Positions 1-9,418 of a DNA stretch of 41,827 bases are shown here, one piece after another. Under the pieces are notes generated by a model. It searched no databases. It saw only the letters and a list, made by a program, of their open reading frames with translations, and was not told the origin of the DNA. Position numbers and translations under genes: made by a program. The DNA is from Candidatus Moraniibacteriota bacterium (lineage in GTDB: Bacteria > Patescibacteriota > Minisyncoccia > Moranbacterales > UBA2206): positions 1-41,827 of the forward strand of contig JAUXSK010000018.1 in assembly GCA_030679995.1 (NCBI GenBank), given 5' to 3'. The stretch's first letter is position 1; each line of letters begins with the position of its first letter.

Positions 1-24
1 CATTAATAAATTTCTAAAAACCGT

Positions 25-2193
25 ATGGCAAAAATCAAAAACAAAAGGGGGGCGAAGAAAGTCGGGGGGAAAAAGAAGGAAGTGAAAAAAGGCGTGGCTG
101 GGAAACCGGTCGCGAAGGAAAAAACCGTCAAGAAAACGGAAGCGGCGATGAGGGTGATCAAACGGAGCGGGAAGGTCGTGGCTTTCGACCAGGGCAAGGT
201 CGCCAAGGCGGTCGGCAAGGCTTTTGCGGCCACCGGTGAAGGAAGCGAGGCGGATGCCAAGAAGGTCGCCGCCAAGGTCGCCCAGCTTTTGAATAAGGGT
301 TATAAAAAGGGTTATGTTCCAGGCGTGGAGGAAGTGCAAGATTTAGTGGAAAGGGTGTTGATGATCCTGGATTTCGACGAGACGGCCAAAGCTTATATCC
401 TATACCGTGAACAGCATAGGAAAATCCGTGAAACGGAGGAATCATTGAGAGACGCGGTGGATCTGGTGGACAAATATATCCAGGAAATCGACTGGAAGGT
501 CAAGGAAAATGCCAATATGGCATATTCGCTCCAGGGCCTTAACAATTATATCGCGTCGATCGTCAGCTCCAATTATTGGATGAACCGCGTCTATACCCGG
601 GATATCCGCGAAGCGCACGAAGGCGGGGATATCCATATGCATGATTTGCAGTTGGTGGCGGCCTATTGTTGCGGTTGGGATTTGCAGGATTTGATCCGCC
701 GGGGATTCACAGGCGTGGCCGGCAAGGTGGCTTGTAAGCCAGCGAAGCATTTCGGCTCGATTCTGGGACAAATGGTAAATTTCATCTACACATTGCAAGG
801 CGAGGTGGCCGGCGCGCAGGCTTTTTCCAACTTTGATACGCTGCTGGCTCCGTTCGTGCGGTATGACAAGTTGAGCTATGCCAAAGTGAAACAAGAAATC
901 CAGTCCTTTGTATTTAATATGAACGTCTCAACCCGGGTCGGATTCCAAACGCCTTTTTCCAATATAACGATGGATATCGTAGCGCCGAAAAACATAGCCA
1001 AGGAAACGGTGATTATCGGCGGAGTGCCGCAAAAGGAAACTTATGGCGATTTCCAAGAAGAGATGAATTTGATCAACCGGGCTTTCGCCGAAGTGATGAC
1101 AGAGGGCGATGCCAGCGGCAGGATTTTCACTTTTCCGATTCCGACTTACAATATCGATAAAAATTTCGATTGGGACGACAAGCGCTTCAATGCGATTTGG
1201 GAGATGACTGCCAAATATGGTATCCCGTATTTTGCCAATTTCATCAATTCCGATATGGATCCGGATGACGCGCGCAGTATGTGTTGCCGGCTGAGATTGG
1301 ATAACCGTGAATTGAGAAAGCGGGGCGGCGGTCTGTTCGGCGCCAATCCGTTGACGGGCTCGATCGGGGTGGTGACGATAAATATGCCGCGCCTGGGTTA
1401 TGTTTCAAACAATAAAAAAGAATTTTATCAGAAACTCGACCGTTTGATGGATATCGCCAAAGACAGTCTTGAGACCAAGCGGAAACTGGTTGAAGGCCTG
1501 ACGGAAAAAGGTTTGTATCCATACACGAAATTTTATCTGGATGCCATCAAGATGCGGCGGGGAGAATATTGGGCGAACCATTTCTCCACCATCGGCCTGA
1601 TTGGGATGAACGAAGCGTTGCTTAATCTGATCGGCAAGGATATCACCACCAAAGAAGGGCAGAAATTCGCGGAAGAGGTCCTGGTGCATATGCGCAACCG
1701 GATGATAAAATACCAGACTGAGACGGGCAATATGTATAACCTGGAGGCGACGCCGGGAGAGGGCACTTCCTACCGCTTAGCTAGGATGGACAAGAAGAAA
1801 TTCAGTTCGGATATGATTTTCGCCAATGACAAAGCTGTTAAAGAGAAGGGTGCCGAGCCATATTATACCAATTCTTCCCAGTTGCCGGTCTATTTCACCG
1901 ATGATATTTTTGAAGCGCTGGATTTGCAGGAAAATATCCAGACCAAATATACCGGCGGTACTGTGCTCCATGGATTTTTAGGAGAACGAGTGATGGATAT
2001 TGAAACGACCAGGAATCTGGTGCGTAAGATCGCGGAGAACTATTCCTTGCCGTATTTCACCCTGACCCCGACTTTCAGCATCTGCCCGGTACATGGATAT
2101 CTCAATGGCGAACAATCCAATTGTCCCAAATGCGTAGCGGAACAAAGTGAGAAGGGATATTTGAAAGCGGTTCCGGCCAAGGTTGAAAAATAA
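25..2193 (+). CDS. nrdD: Anaerobic (class III) ribonucleoside-triphosphate reductase, large part: ATP-cone + barrel + zinc site, lacking the glycyl-radical tail
   Basis: ATP-cone (MRVIKRSGKVVAFDQGKV...), MCCRLRLDNRELRKRGGGLFGANPLTGSIGVVTINMPRLGY, C-terminal SICPVHGYLNGEQSNCPKC. An alternative start at 148 would remove a Lys-rich leader. Confidence 0.93.
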   Translation: MAKIKNKRGAKKVGGKKKEVKKGVAGKPVAKEKTVKKTEAAMRVIKRSGKVVAFDQGKVAKAVGKAFAATGEGSEADAKKVAAKVAQLLNKGYKKGYVPGVEEVQDLVERVLMILDFDETAKAYILYREQHRKIRETEESLRDAVDLVDKYIQEIDWKVKENANMAYSLQGLNNYIASIVSSNYWMNRVYTRDIREAHEGGDIHMHDLQLVAAYCCGWDLQDLIRRGFTGVAGKVACKPAKHFGSILGQMVNFIYTLQGEVAGAQAFSNFDTLLAPFVRYDKLSYAKVKQEIQSFVFNMNVSTRVGFQTPFSNITMDIVAPKNIAKETVIIGGVPQKETYGDFQEEMNLINRAFAEVMTEGDASGRIFTFPIPTYNIDKNFDWDDKRFNAIWEMTAKYGIPYFANFINSDMDPDDARSMCCRLRLDNRELRKRGGGLFGANPLTGSIGVVTINMPRLGYVSNNKKEFYQKLDRLMDIAKDSLETKRKLVEGLTEKGLYPYTKFYLDAIKMRRGEYWANHFSTIGLIGMNEALLNLIGKDITTKEGQKFAEEVLVHMRNRMIKYQTETGNMYNLEATPGEGTSYRLARMDKKKFSSDMIFANDKAVKEKGAEPYYTNSSQLPVYFTDDIFEALDLQENIQTKYTGGTVLHGFLGERVMDIETTRNLVRKIAENYSLPYFTLTPTFSICPVHGYLNGEQSNCPKCVAEQSEKGYLKAVPAKVEK

Positions 2194-2274
2194 TTTTTTC
2201 AATATAAAAACTAAAAAACTAAATGTATTTTGATCCGGAGTCGCGATAAGACGCCGGGCCAAAAACGAAAAAAG

Positions 2275-2538
2275 ATGGAAAAATACATCTGCCACGATTG
2301 CGGAAAGACGATCGAACACGACGAAGAATATATGCCCTACAAGGTGGGAGCCGATATCTATATGAAATGCAAGGCTTGCCATCAATCCGATCCGGTTTTG
2401 AGGAATTTCCAGAAAGCCGAGGTGTATTCGCGCGTAGTCGGTTATATCCGCCCGGTCACCCAATGGAACAAGGGCAAACAGGCTGAATTCGGGGATAGGA
2501 CGGAGTTCGTAGTGAGCGAGGCGGCTTGCGGCTGCTAA
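2275..2538 (+). CDS. Detached glycyl-radical domain of class III RNR with N-terminal zinc ribbon
   Basis: AEVYSRVVGYIRPVTQWNKGKQAEFGDR matches the NrdD C-terminal glycyl-radical motif; preceded by CHDC...CKAC. Lies 3' of the nrdD stop codon in a separate ORF. Confidence 0.85.
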   Translation: MEKYICHDCGKTIEHDEEYMPYKVGADIYMKCKACHQSDPVLRNFQKAEVYSRVVGYIRPVTQWNKGKQAEFGDRTEFVVSEAACGC

Positions 2539-2560
2539 GTGAGTTAGAAAAAAGATAGCG

Positions 2561-2600
2561 GGGCGACCTTGATTTTCAAATCAAGGTCGCCCTGATTTAA
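2561..2600 (+). terminator. Strong hairpin downstream of the nrdD pair
   Basis: GGGCGACCTTGAT-tttcaa-ATCAAGGTCGCCC, 13-bp perfect stem; only a weak T-rich tail. Confidence 0.6.
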
Positions 2601-2603
2601 AGA

Positions 2604-2711
2604 TAATTTTAAATTACAAATTTTAAATTTTAAATCAATTTCAAATTGAAAAATGTTTAAAAATTTAAACAATTTGGATTTCAATTAAAATTTAAAACTT
2701 AAAATTAAAGG
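2604..2711. repeat. AT-rich palindromic intergenic repeat, copy A
   Basis: Shares attttaaatta[c/cc]aattttaaattttaa with 21092-21120, and tttggatttcaattaaaatttaaaa is the exact reverse complement of a segment there. Confidence 0.6.
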
Positions 2712-2713
2712 TT

Positions 2714-3409
2714 ATGATTCTTGGTGGCTTCCAAAAACTGACATTGCTTGATTATCCCGGCAAAATTGCCGCGACGGTTTTTACGGTGGGTTGCAGCTTC
2801 CGTTGCCCGTTTTGTCACAATCCGGAACTGGTGGATTTGCGTTTGGTGCATAACGAGGAATCGGAAAAAGAATTTTTCAAATTTTTGGCCAAGCGGAAAG
2901 GTAAGTTGGAAGGGGTCTGTGTCACGGGTGGGGAACCCACTATCCAGCCGGACATCATCGGTTTCATAAAAAAAATAAAGAAACTCGGATTCATGGTGAA
3001 GTTGGATTCCAATGGTACGCGGCCGGATGTCTTGAAGAAATTGTTCGACCAAAAATTATTGGATTACGTGGCGATGGATATCAAGAATCATTTGGAAAAA
3101 TATGCTGAAACGACCGCCACCAAAGTTGACAAGGACCGGATAAGATTGAGCGTCAATCTGATTATGCACAGCGGGATCCCGTATGAATTCCGCACGACCG
3201 TGGTGCCGGGATTACATACTGAAGAGGATTTCGACGAAATCGCCAAGTGGATTTCCGGAGCCCAGGCCTATTATTTGCAGGAATACCGCGAGGAGCAGAA
3301 GATTCTCGACCCCGGGCTTAAAAAGAAAACCAAAGGCCGGAAAATCGATTTGGAAAAAATCCGGAAAAAAATCGGGAAAAACTTCGGAAAAATCGGGATA
3401 AGGAGATAG
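2714..3409 (+). CDS. nrdG: Anaerobic ribonucleoside-triphosphate reductase activating protein (radical SAM)
   Basis: FTVGCSFRCPFCHNPEL (CxxxCxxC), VCVTGGEPTIQPD; adjacent to nrdD. Confidence 0.9.
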   Translation: MILGGFQKLTLLDYPGKIAATVFTVGCSFRCPFCHNPELVDLRLVHNEESEKEFFKFLAKRKGKLEGVCVTGGEPTIQPDIIGFIKKIKKLGFMVKLDSNGTRPDVLKKLFDQKLLDYVAMDIKNHLEKYAETTATKVDKDRIRLSVNLIMHSGIPYEFRTTVVPGLHTEEDFDEIAKWISGAQAYYLQEYREEQKILDPGLKKKTKGRKIDLEKIRKKIGKNFGKIGIRR

Positions 3410-3445
3410 GGAACGGTCGGAGGATTATTTTAGCGCACGAACGCT

Positions 3446-3757
3446 ATGGCAAGAAAGATGAAAATTTTAGGAGTAACAGTGTCCGTGGTTTTTTTGATCC
3501 TGGTCGGGCTTTGGGCGGTCCTAATGATGTCGCATCCGGATGAGAAAGTTTTCGGATTCGTCCGGGATAGTTCCGGGCACTGGAAAATAAAATTCGGGAA
3601 AACGGAAGAGGCTTTTTTAAAAAACATGGCGAAAAAAACCGAAGAAATCATCTATAGGGAAGCGACGGAACACAACCCTGAGGGCGATTTTTTGCCTGAT
3701 GGGGTCGATGACGCGATAAAAGAGGAAATTAAAAACAGGACAAGTCAAAGCTTATGA
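3446..3757 (+). CDS. Small single-TM hypothetical protein
   Basis: N-terminal TM segment (ILGVTVSVVFLILVGLWAVLMM); overlaps the start of the DUF167 gene. Confidence 0.55.
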   Translation: MARKMKILGVTVSVVFLILVGLWAVLMMSHPDEKVFGFVRDSSGHWKIKFGKTEEAFLKNMAKKTEEIIYREATEHNPEGDFLPDGVDDAIKEEIKNRTSQSL

Positions 3758-3972
3758 GGATTTATGTCAAAGTTTCACCTCGTTCTTCTAAAAACGAAGT
3801 GGTTAAAATCGCCGAAGGGGAATATAAAGTGCGGTTGACCGCTCCGCCGGTCGATGGCGAGGCCAACGCTATGCTGATAAAAGTCTTAGCGGAATATTTC
3901 GACGTGGCCAAAAGTTCAGTGGCTATTATCGGCGGAAAATCCGCCAGGACCAAAATAATCGAAATATGTTGA
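3754..3972 (+). CDS. DUF167 / YggU-family protein
   Basis: MRIYVKVSPRSSKNEV...YKVRLTAPPVDGEANAMLIKVLAEYFDV...IIGGKSARTKIIEI is typical of the family. Confidence 0.88.
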   Translation: MRIYVKVSPRSSKNEVVKIAEGEYKVRLTAPPVDGEANAMLIKVLAEYFDVAKSSVAIIGGKSARTKIIEIC

Positions 3973-4007
3973 ATTTACAGTGATTTTTGCGGATTTTAGT
4001 TGGGCTC

Positions 4008-4035
4008 TTTACAATTTTTTCAAAGCGGATATAAT
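4008..4035 (+). promoter_or_regulatory. Candidate promoter of a short-ORF locus
   Basis: TTTACA - 16 nt - TATAAT. Confidence 0.5.
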
Positions 4036-4188
4036 TAGGGATATGGAAAAAAGTTTTTTCGAAATGAATAATCAACAACAACAAAACTGGCTAATAAGGC
4101 AGCTTGTTTTCTGATTATTTTTTTCGAAGATATAATAGAAATCGGCTGTCGGGCCGGTTTTTTTGTTTTTAAAACAGAAGGAGGGGTT

Positions 4189-4359
4189 ATGAAGGATACA
4201 TGCTTGGCGGTAAATGAAAAAAAGGCAGTGAAAAAAGAGGAAAAAGGTAAAAAGCCAGCAAGTAGAGAAAAGGCCACAATTGCAGAGAAATATTTCTCTA
4301 AATATGGCGTTTTGCCGATTGACTTTATGGACGCGTGTCGAGCGGGGTTACCATTTTGA
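4189..4359 (+). CDS. 56-aa Lys-rich small protein
   Basis: Strong Shine-Dalgarno (aggaggggttATG); MKDTCLAVNEKKAVKKEEKGKKPASREKATIAEKYFSKYGVLPIDFMDACRAGLPF; followed by a terminator. Confidence 0.45.
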   Translation: MKDTCLAVNEKKAVKKEEKGKKPASREKATIAEKYFSKYGVLPIDFMDACRAGLPF

Positions 4360-4386
4360 CCAAGAACTCTTGGCAAAAGGCGGAAC

Positions 4387-4426
4387 AGCTCCGGTATCTA
4401 GTATGATACCCGGGCTGTTTTTTTAT
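4387..4426 (+). terminator. Intrinsic terminator upstream of comEC
   Basis: AACAGCtCCGGTATC-tagtat-GATACCcGGgCTGTTTTTTT. Confidence 0.75.
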
Positions 4427-4442
4427 CTGTTATAATCAAGAA

Positions 4443-5945
4443 GTGAATAAAGCTAAAATATTCCTGCTGCTAGCGTCGGGTTTTATCGGGGGGATTTTTG
4501 GCGTTTCTTTCTGCTATCCGCTGATCGCGGATAGTTTTTATTTGTCTGTGATTTCACTGCCGCCGCTGATCGCCCTGTTTGTTTTCTATAAGGACAAGAA
4601 GGTTTATCTGGCGGCTTTCACACTTCTGTTTTTTCTTTCCGGAAGCTGGCTGACAAGCGTCAGGCTGGAAAAAATAACCAGGCTTGACGTCGGAAGCAAG
4701 AATTTTTCCGGAGAAGTCGTAGTGGTAGGAGAGCCGGAAATAAAAAACCGGATGCAAAAAATAACTGTGGAAGACGGCAGTGGGGATATGAAATTTCTGG
4801 TAGTGACCAACGCTTACGCGGCCTATGGTTATGGCAATAAGTTGAGGTTGGATTGCGTCTTGGAAATCCCGGAAAATAAAGACGGCTTCGATTATCGGAT
4901 GTATCTGGCCAAAAATTCCATTTTCTATTTGTGCAAGAATCCGAAAATCGAATTGTTGGAAAGCGGCCGGGGGAGCCGGGCCTATGGCGCGATTTTGAAA
5001 ATAAAAAAAGAATTGCAGGAAAAAATCGCCGCTTTGTTGCCGGCGCCCCAATCCGGACTGCTGACCGGTCTGATCCTGGGCGGGGACGATGAATTGTCGG
5101 AAAGCGTCCAGACGGATTTTTCCATGACCGGACTCACGCATATCGTGGCGGTGTCGGGCTATAACGTGACGATCGTGGCGGAATATCTGATGCTGCTTGG
5201 GATTTTCCTGGGGCTGTGGCGCAAACAGGCTTTCTGGTTCGCTATCGGCGGGATTTTTCTGTTTGTGCTGATGACGGGTTTCCCGGCCAGCGCGGTGCGG
5301 GCGGGCGTGATGGGCTCGCTTATTTTGTGGGCGATGAAAAACGGCCGTTTGGCCAACGCGCAAAATTCGGTTCTGTTCGCGGCGGCGGCGATGCTTCTTT
5401 GGAATCCGTTGCTTTTGCGGTGGGATGTAGGTTTCCAATTGTCGTTCTTGGCGACGCTCGGCATCGTCTATTTCTATCCGCTGATCGAAAAATATTCCAT
5501 TAAAAAACAGGGCATTTCATTTTTCAATGAAATTTTATTCCTGACTTTGAGCGCGCAGGTTTTCGTCCTGCCGATCCTGCTGAATGATTTCCAACAACTT
5601 TCCGTCATAGCGCCTTTGGCTAATTTGCTGGTCCTGCCGGTCATCCCGTTGGCGATGCTTTTGGGATTTTTGACGGTCGTTTGCGCGTTCATTTTTCCAC
5701 CACTGGCTGTGGTCTTGGCCTGGCTGGCTTTTTTGCCGCTCAAATATGTGACGGTCGCCGTCGGGTTTATGGCCGGCTTGGAATTCGCTTCGGTGGAAGT
5801 CTTGGATTTTTCTTGGGCGTGGGTGGCAGGGTGGTATATAATTTTAATAGGTATCGTATTTTTTTCAAAGCGGGTTAGACAGGGATATAATAATCCGAAT
5901 ATTTTGATGGATAATATGTTATCGGAAGATGATTTACAACGCTGA
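4443..5945 (+). CDS. comEC: ComEC/Rec2-family competence membrane channel
   Basis: Multi-TM; LLTGLILGGDDELSESVQTDFSMTGLTHIVAVSGYNVTIVAEYL signature of the competence domain; GTG start. No C-terminal MBL domain. Confidence 0.88.
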   Translation: MNKAKIFLLLASGFIGGIFGVSFCYPLIADSFYLSVISLPPLIALFVFYKDKKVYLAAFTLLFFLSGSWLTSVRLEKITRLDVGSKNFSGEVVVVGEPEIKNRMQKITVEDGSGDMKFLVVTNAYAAYGYGNKLRLDCVLEIPENKDGFDYRMYLAKNSIFYLCKNPKIELLESGRGSRAYGAILKIKKELQEKIAALLPAPQSGLLTGLILGGDDELSESVQTDFSMTGLTHIVAVSGYNVTIVAEYLMLLGIFLGLWRKQAFWFAIGGIFLFVLMTGFPASAVRAGVMGSLILWAMKNGRLANAQNSVLFAAAAMLLWNPLLLRWDVGFQLSFLATLGIVYFYPLIEKYSIKKQGISFFNEILFLTLSAQVFVLPILLNDFQQLSVIAPLANLLVLPVIPLAMLLGFLTVVCAFIFPPLAVVLAWLAFLPLKYVTVAVGFMAGLEFASVEVLDFSWAWVAGWYIILIGIVFFSKRVRQGYNNPNILMDNMLSEDDLQR

Positions 5946-5972
5946 TTTTTCTTAAAAGAAAAATCCATCGCG

Positions 5973-6154
5973 CCATTTTTCTTTTCCCAAAAGAAAAGTG
6001 GCAAAAAAGAAAAAGGCCGCACGGCTGCATACCAAGACAAATTTTCAATTTATTCTCTAAAAAATACCGGTTGCCCCGCGGCGGACCGGTATTTTTTTAC
6101 GCTCATAAATCTCAATTTGTAGCTTGGTATTACGCTAGTGCGGGAATAGTTTTA
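5973..6154 (+). repeat. Dispersed palindromic repeat, copy 1 (partner at 20483-20672, opposite orientation)
   Basis: gcgccatttttcttttcccaaaagaaaagtggcaaaaaagaaaaaggccgcacgg(g)ctgcataccaagacaaattttcaa matches the reverse complement of 20594-20672 apart from a 1-nt indel; the other end (tcaatttgta.cttggtatt.cgc.agtgcgggaata) also matches. Confidence 0.8.
6059..6097 (+). terminator. Terminator inside repeat copy 1
   Basis: AAAAAATACCGGT...ACCGGTATTTTTT. Confidence 0.75.
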
Positions 6155-6552
6155 AAATTAGAAAAATCCGCACCTTGGCGCAGTGCGTTTCTAAATTCCA
6201 GCGCGGGAGCGTTAAGAAATTTTTACGCCTCTATGGCCGCATTAAAAATTTTAGCGACCAAACTAGGAATTTAGACAGCACAAGCCGGTGCCGGCGGTTT
6301 CTTTTTGCCACTTTCTTTGCCGCCAAAGAAAATGGCGAACAATCGTTTTTTCTGTGAAGAAAAATTAGCGGTGCAAAAAAATATTCAAAAATCCGATATT
6401 CCAACATACCTTATCCAATCCGATCTTCAAAAAACCCCTCAGAAGTCCAAATTTTACGTCACCTTTTTTAGGTCAATTTAACCCAATGTTTATGGGCTAT
6501 AAATGATGCGAAAAAAAATATAAAAGGGGAACGCGATATTTTTCCTGCCCAC

Positions 6553-6583
6553 AAAAAAGACGGGCTTGGCACCCGTCTTTTTT
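6553..6583. terminator. Bidirectional terminator downstream of gyrA
   Basis: AAAAAAGACGGG-cttggca-CCCGTCTTTTTT. Confidence 0.8.
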
Positions 6584-6597
6584 AATATCCGTATTTT

Positions 6598-9030
6598 TTA
6601 CAAGACTGTCGTAGCGGCGACCTTGTCTCCAGTTTGCGGCTTCATCACCCGCACGCCTTGCGTCGCGCGCCCAAGAACCGAAACGCTTTTCAAGGGAATC
6701 CTGATTATCTGGCCCTTATTGGAACTCAGTATCAGATCCTCTTCCATCTCATCGACATTTACGATATTGGCTCCCACTACATTACCAGTCTTGCTGGTTA
6801 CATTGGCTGTTTTAATCCCGGAACCGCCACGTTTTTGGATTTTATATGCCTTAAGGTCCGAGCGCTTGCCATAACCATTTTCAGTTATGATCAATAGTTG
6901 ATTGCCTTTCTGATTTTTGAAGACCGCATCCATCCCTACGACCTTATCATCCTTGCGCAATTTTATTCCGCGCACTCCCGCCGCACTGCGTCCCATCGGT
7001 CGGACATCTTTTTCTTTAAAATGGATGGCTTGTCCCTTAGCAGTTGTCACAATGATTTCATCCTCACCTGTCGTAGCCTCAACCCATTTCAATGTATCTC
7101 CCTTAGCTAGGCTGATAGCGATAAGACCGGACCGTCTCACGTTATCGAAATCTTCCATCGGGGTTTTCTTGACCGTTCCCATTTCCGTCGTCATCAGAAA
7201 ATATTTGAAATTATCCTCTTTATTAAACGGGATAATGGCTGTTACGGTTTCCTCCTGGGAAAGTTGCAAGAAATTCACCACTGATTGGCCCTTGGCCACC
7301 CGGGATGAAGGGGGGATTTCATAGGCCTTTGTTTGAAAAACCTTGCCTGAATCCGTAAAAAACAACAAGTCATCATGCGTCATCACGGCCAACACTTTCT
7401 TGATCGTATCCTCCTCCTTGGTAACAGCGCCGATCACACCTTTGCCTCCGCGCTTTTGAACTTTATAGACAGTCGGATCCATCCGTTTGATGTAGCCTTG
7501 GTCGGTAATCGTGATAATAGCTTCTTCGTTCGGTATCAAATCTTCCTGTTTGAATTCACCGACGCCGGATTTTACGACCTTAGTCCGTCTTTCATCGCCG
7601 AATTTTTCCTTGACGCGCAATAATTCGTCCTTTACGATTGCGAGGATTTTTTTCTCACTCTTTAAAATCGCTTCCAATTCTTTAATCAGGGCCATTTTCT
7701 CCTTAAGTTCATCCTCGATTTTTTTCCTTTCCAATCCAGCCAATGTTTGCAAACGCATTTCCAATATGGCGGTGGCTTGCCGTTCTGACAACTTGAATTT
7801 TTTCATCAAACTGGCATGGGCGATTTCCTTGGTTTGCGACTTCCGGATCGTATCAATAACCTCATCGATGTTATCCAAAGCTATTTTCAATCCTTCCAAA
7901 ATATGCGCACGATCACGGGCTTTATCCAAATCAAATTGGGTCTTGCGCGTCACCACGATTTTGCGATGAGCGATATAATATTCCAAAATGGCCTTGAGAT
8001 TCAAAACTGTCGGCTCAATTCCATCCACCAAAGCCAGCATATTGACTCCGAAGTTTTTTTGCAGATCGGTCAGGGAATATAGCTTATTTAAAACTTTTTG
8101 GGGATATGCGTCTTTTTTCAGGTCGATTACCAAGCGCACTCCGTCTTTGTCTGACTCATCGCGGATATCCTTAATGCCCACGATTTTTCCTTCATGCACC
8201 AAATCAGCCATTTTTTCTATCATCGCCGCTTTATTGGTAGCATAGGTCATTTCCGTGATGATAATCTGGAAAGCACCCGCCTTCGTTTCTGAAATATCCG
8301 CCTTGGCACGGGTCAATATCTTGCCTCGTCCGGTCTTATAGGCTTCAACGATGTCTTTTTTATTATAAATGATTCCACCTGTAGGAAAATCTGGCCCCTG
8401 TATAAATTTTGTCAAATCCTCGACTGTAGCTGATGGATTATCAATCAGATGGGAAATGCCGTCGATAAGTTCGCCCAAATTGTGCGGAGGGACATTCGTA
8501 GCCATACCGACCGCAATTCCCATACTTCCATTTAAAAGAAGTTGTGGCAGATTAGCCGGCAGAACCGTAGGTTCTTTATGCTGTCCATCGAAATTAGGTA
8601 CGAAATCAACCGTGTTTTTTTCGATATCCGCAAGCATCTCTTCCGCCATTTGAGAGAGCTTAGCTTCGGTATAACGATAGGCAGCTGCGCTATCTCCATC
8701 CATCGAACCGAAATTTCCCTGACCCTTCACCATCGGGTAACGCAAGGAAAAGTCCTGCGCCATACGCACCATCGAATCATACACGGCAACATCACCATGC
8801 GGATGATATTTACCCAACACCTCTCCGACTACGGTAGCTGATTTGCGGAATTTAGCATTGGACCGCAAGCCCGTGTTCCACATCGAATATAAGATCCTTC
8901 TATGTACTGGTTTGAGACCGTCACGCACATCCGGCAAAGCTCGTGAAACGATGACGCTCATCGCATAGTCCAAATATGACTGTGACATTTCCTTAGTAAT
9001 TTCCCGCGCGTTGATATTTCCGATTTCCAT
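6598..9030 (-). CDS. gyrA: DNA gyrase subunit A
   Basis: [48 protein letters not shown], catalytic [11 protein letters not shown], beta-pinwheel C-terminal repeats. Confidence 0.96.
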   Translation of the reverse strand: MEIGNINAREITKEMSQSYLDYAMSVIVSRALPDVRDGLKPVHRRILYSMWNTGLRSNAKFRKSATVVGEVLGKYHPHGDVAVYDSMVRMAQDFSLRYPMVKGQGNFGSMDGDSAAAYRYTEAKLSQMAEEMLADIEKNTVDFVPNFDGQHKEPTVLPANLPQLLLNGSMGIAVGMATNVPPHNLGELIDGISHLIDNPSATVEDLTKFIQGPDFPTGGIIYNKKDIVEAYKTGRGKILTRAKADISETKAGAFQIIITEMTYATNKAAMIEKMADLVHEGKIVGIKDIRDESDKDGVRLVIDLKKDAYPQKVLNKLYSLTDLQKNFGVNMLALVDGIEPTVLNLKAILEYYIAHRKIVVTRKTQFDLDKARDRAHILEGLKIALDNIDEVIDTIRKSQTKEIAHASLMKKFKLSERQATAILEMRLQTLAGLERKKIEDELKEKMALIKELEAILKSEKKILAIVKDELLRVKEKFGDERRTKVVKSGVGEFKQEDLIPNEEAIITITDQGYIKRMDPTVYKVQKRGGKGVIGAVTKEEDTIKKVLAVMTHDDLLFFTDSGKVFQTKAYEIPPSSRVAKGQSVVNFLQLSQEETVTAIIPFNKEDNFKYFLMTTEMGTVKKTPMEDFDNVRRSGLIAISLAKGDTLKWVEATTGEDEIIVTTAKGQAIHFKEKDVRPMGRSAAGVRGIKLRKDDKVVGMDAVFKNQKGNQLLIITENGYGKRSDLKAYKIQKRGGSGIKTANVTSKTGNVVGANIVNVDEMEEDLILSSNKGQIIRIPLKSVSVLGRATQGVRVMKPQTGDKVAATTVL

Positions 9031-9054
9031 AAGATAAAATTTAACTGCTTAGAT

Positions 9055-9363
9055 TTATTTATTTAAATTCTCCTTTACATTGCCATCTTGCATCTTATTG
9101 ACGACATCCTGGCCGATAGCGTTTTTGACATTATCAACCGTGGCTTGCACCGAATCTTTTTGGATCTCAAACTGATTGGCGACATCCGATAGGTTATCAT
9201 AAGAACCTGGTTTCATCACCTGATCGGAAGTCCAATCCTCAAATGAAAAAACCCAAATCATCATAATAAAAACCATACTCACGCCCACAAAAAACCAAAC
9301 ATACCTTCTGCGGATATGTTCAGGTTTTTTCCTTATTTCTTCGATTTTCTCCATTAATCCCAT
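9055..9363 (-). CDS. Small single-TM hypothetical protein
   Basis: MGLMEKIEEIRKKPEHIRRRYVWFFVGVSMVFIMMIWVFSFEDW; start chosen by TM topology; between the MBL gene and gyrA on the same strand. Confidence 0.55.
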   Translation of the reverse strand: MGLMEKIEEIRKKPEHIRRRYVWFFVGVSMVFIMMIWVFSFEDWTSDQVMKPGSYDNLSDVANQFEIQKDSVQATVDNVKNAIGQDVVNKMQDGNVKENLNK

Positions 9364-9418
9364 ATTCAGCAGCAGAAACAAGCCTTGGCAACTGGATGGT
9401 TTCACCGCTTGGATGGAA

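Noticed and set aside
442-894. 150-aa minus-strand ORF
   Set aside because: Antisense to nrdD, no domain signal.
4554-5438. 294-aa minus-strand ORF
   Set aside because: Fully antisense to comEC; composition is a shadow-frame artefact with no recognisable domain.
5474-6040. 188-aa minus-strand ORF overlapping the comEC end and repeat copy 1
   Set aside because: Antisense/repeat-derived low-complexity translation.
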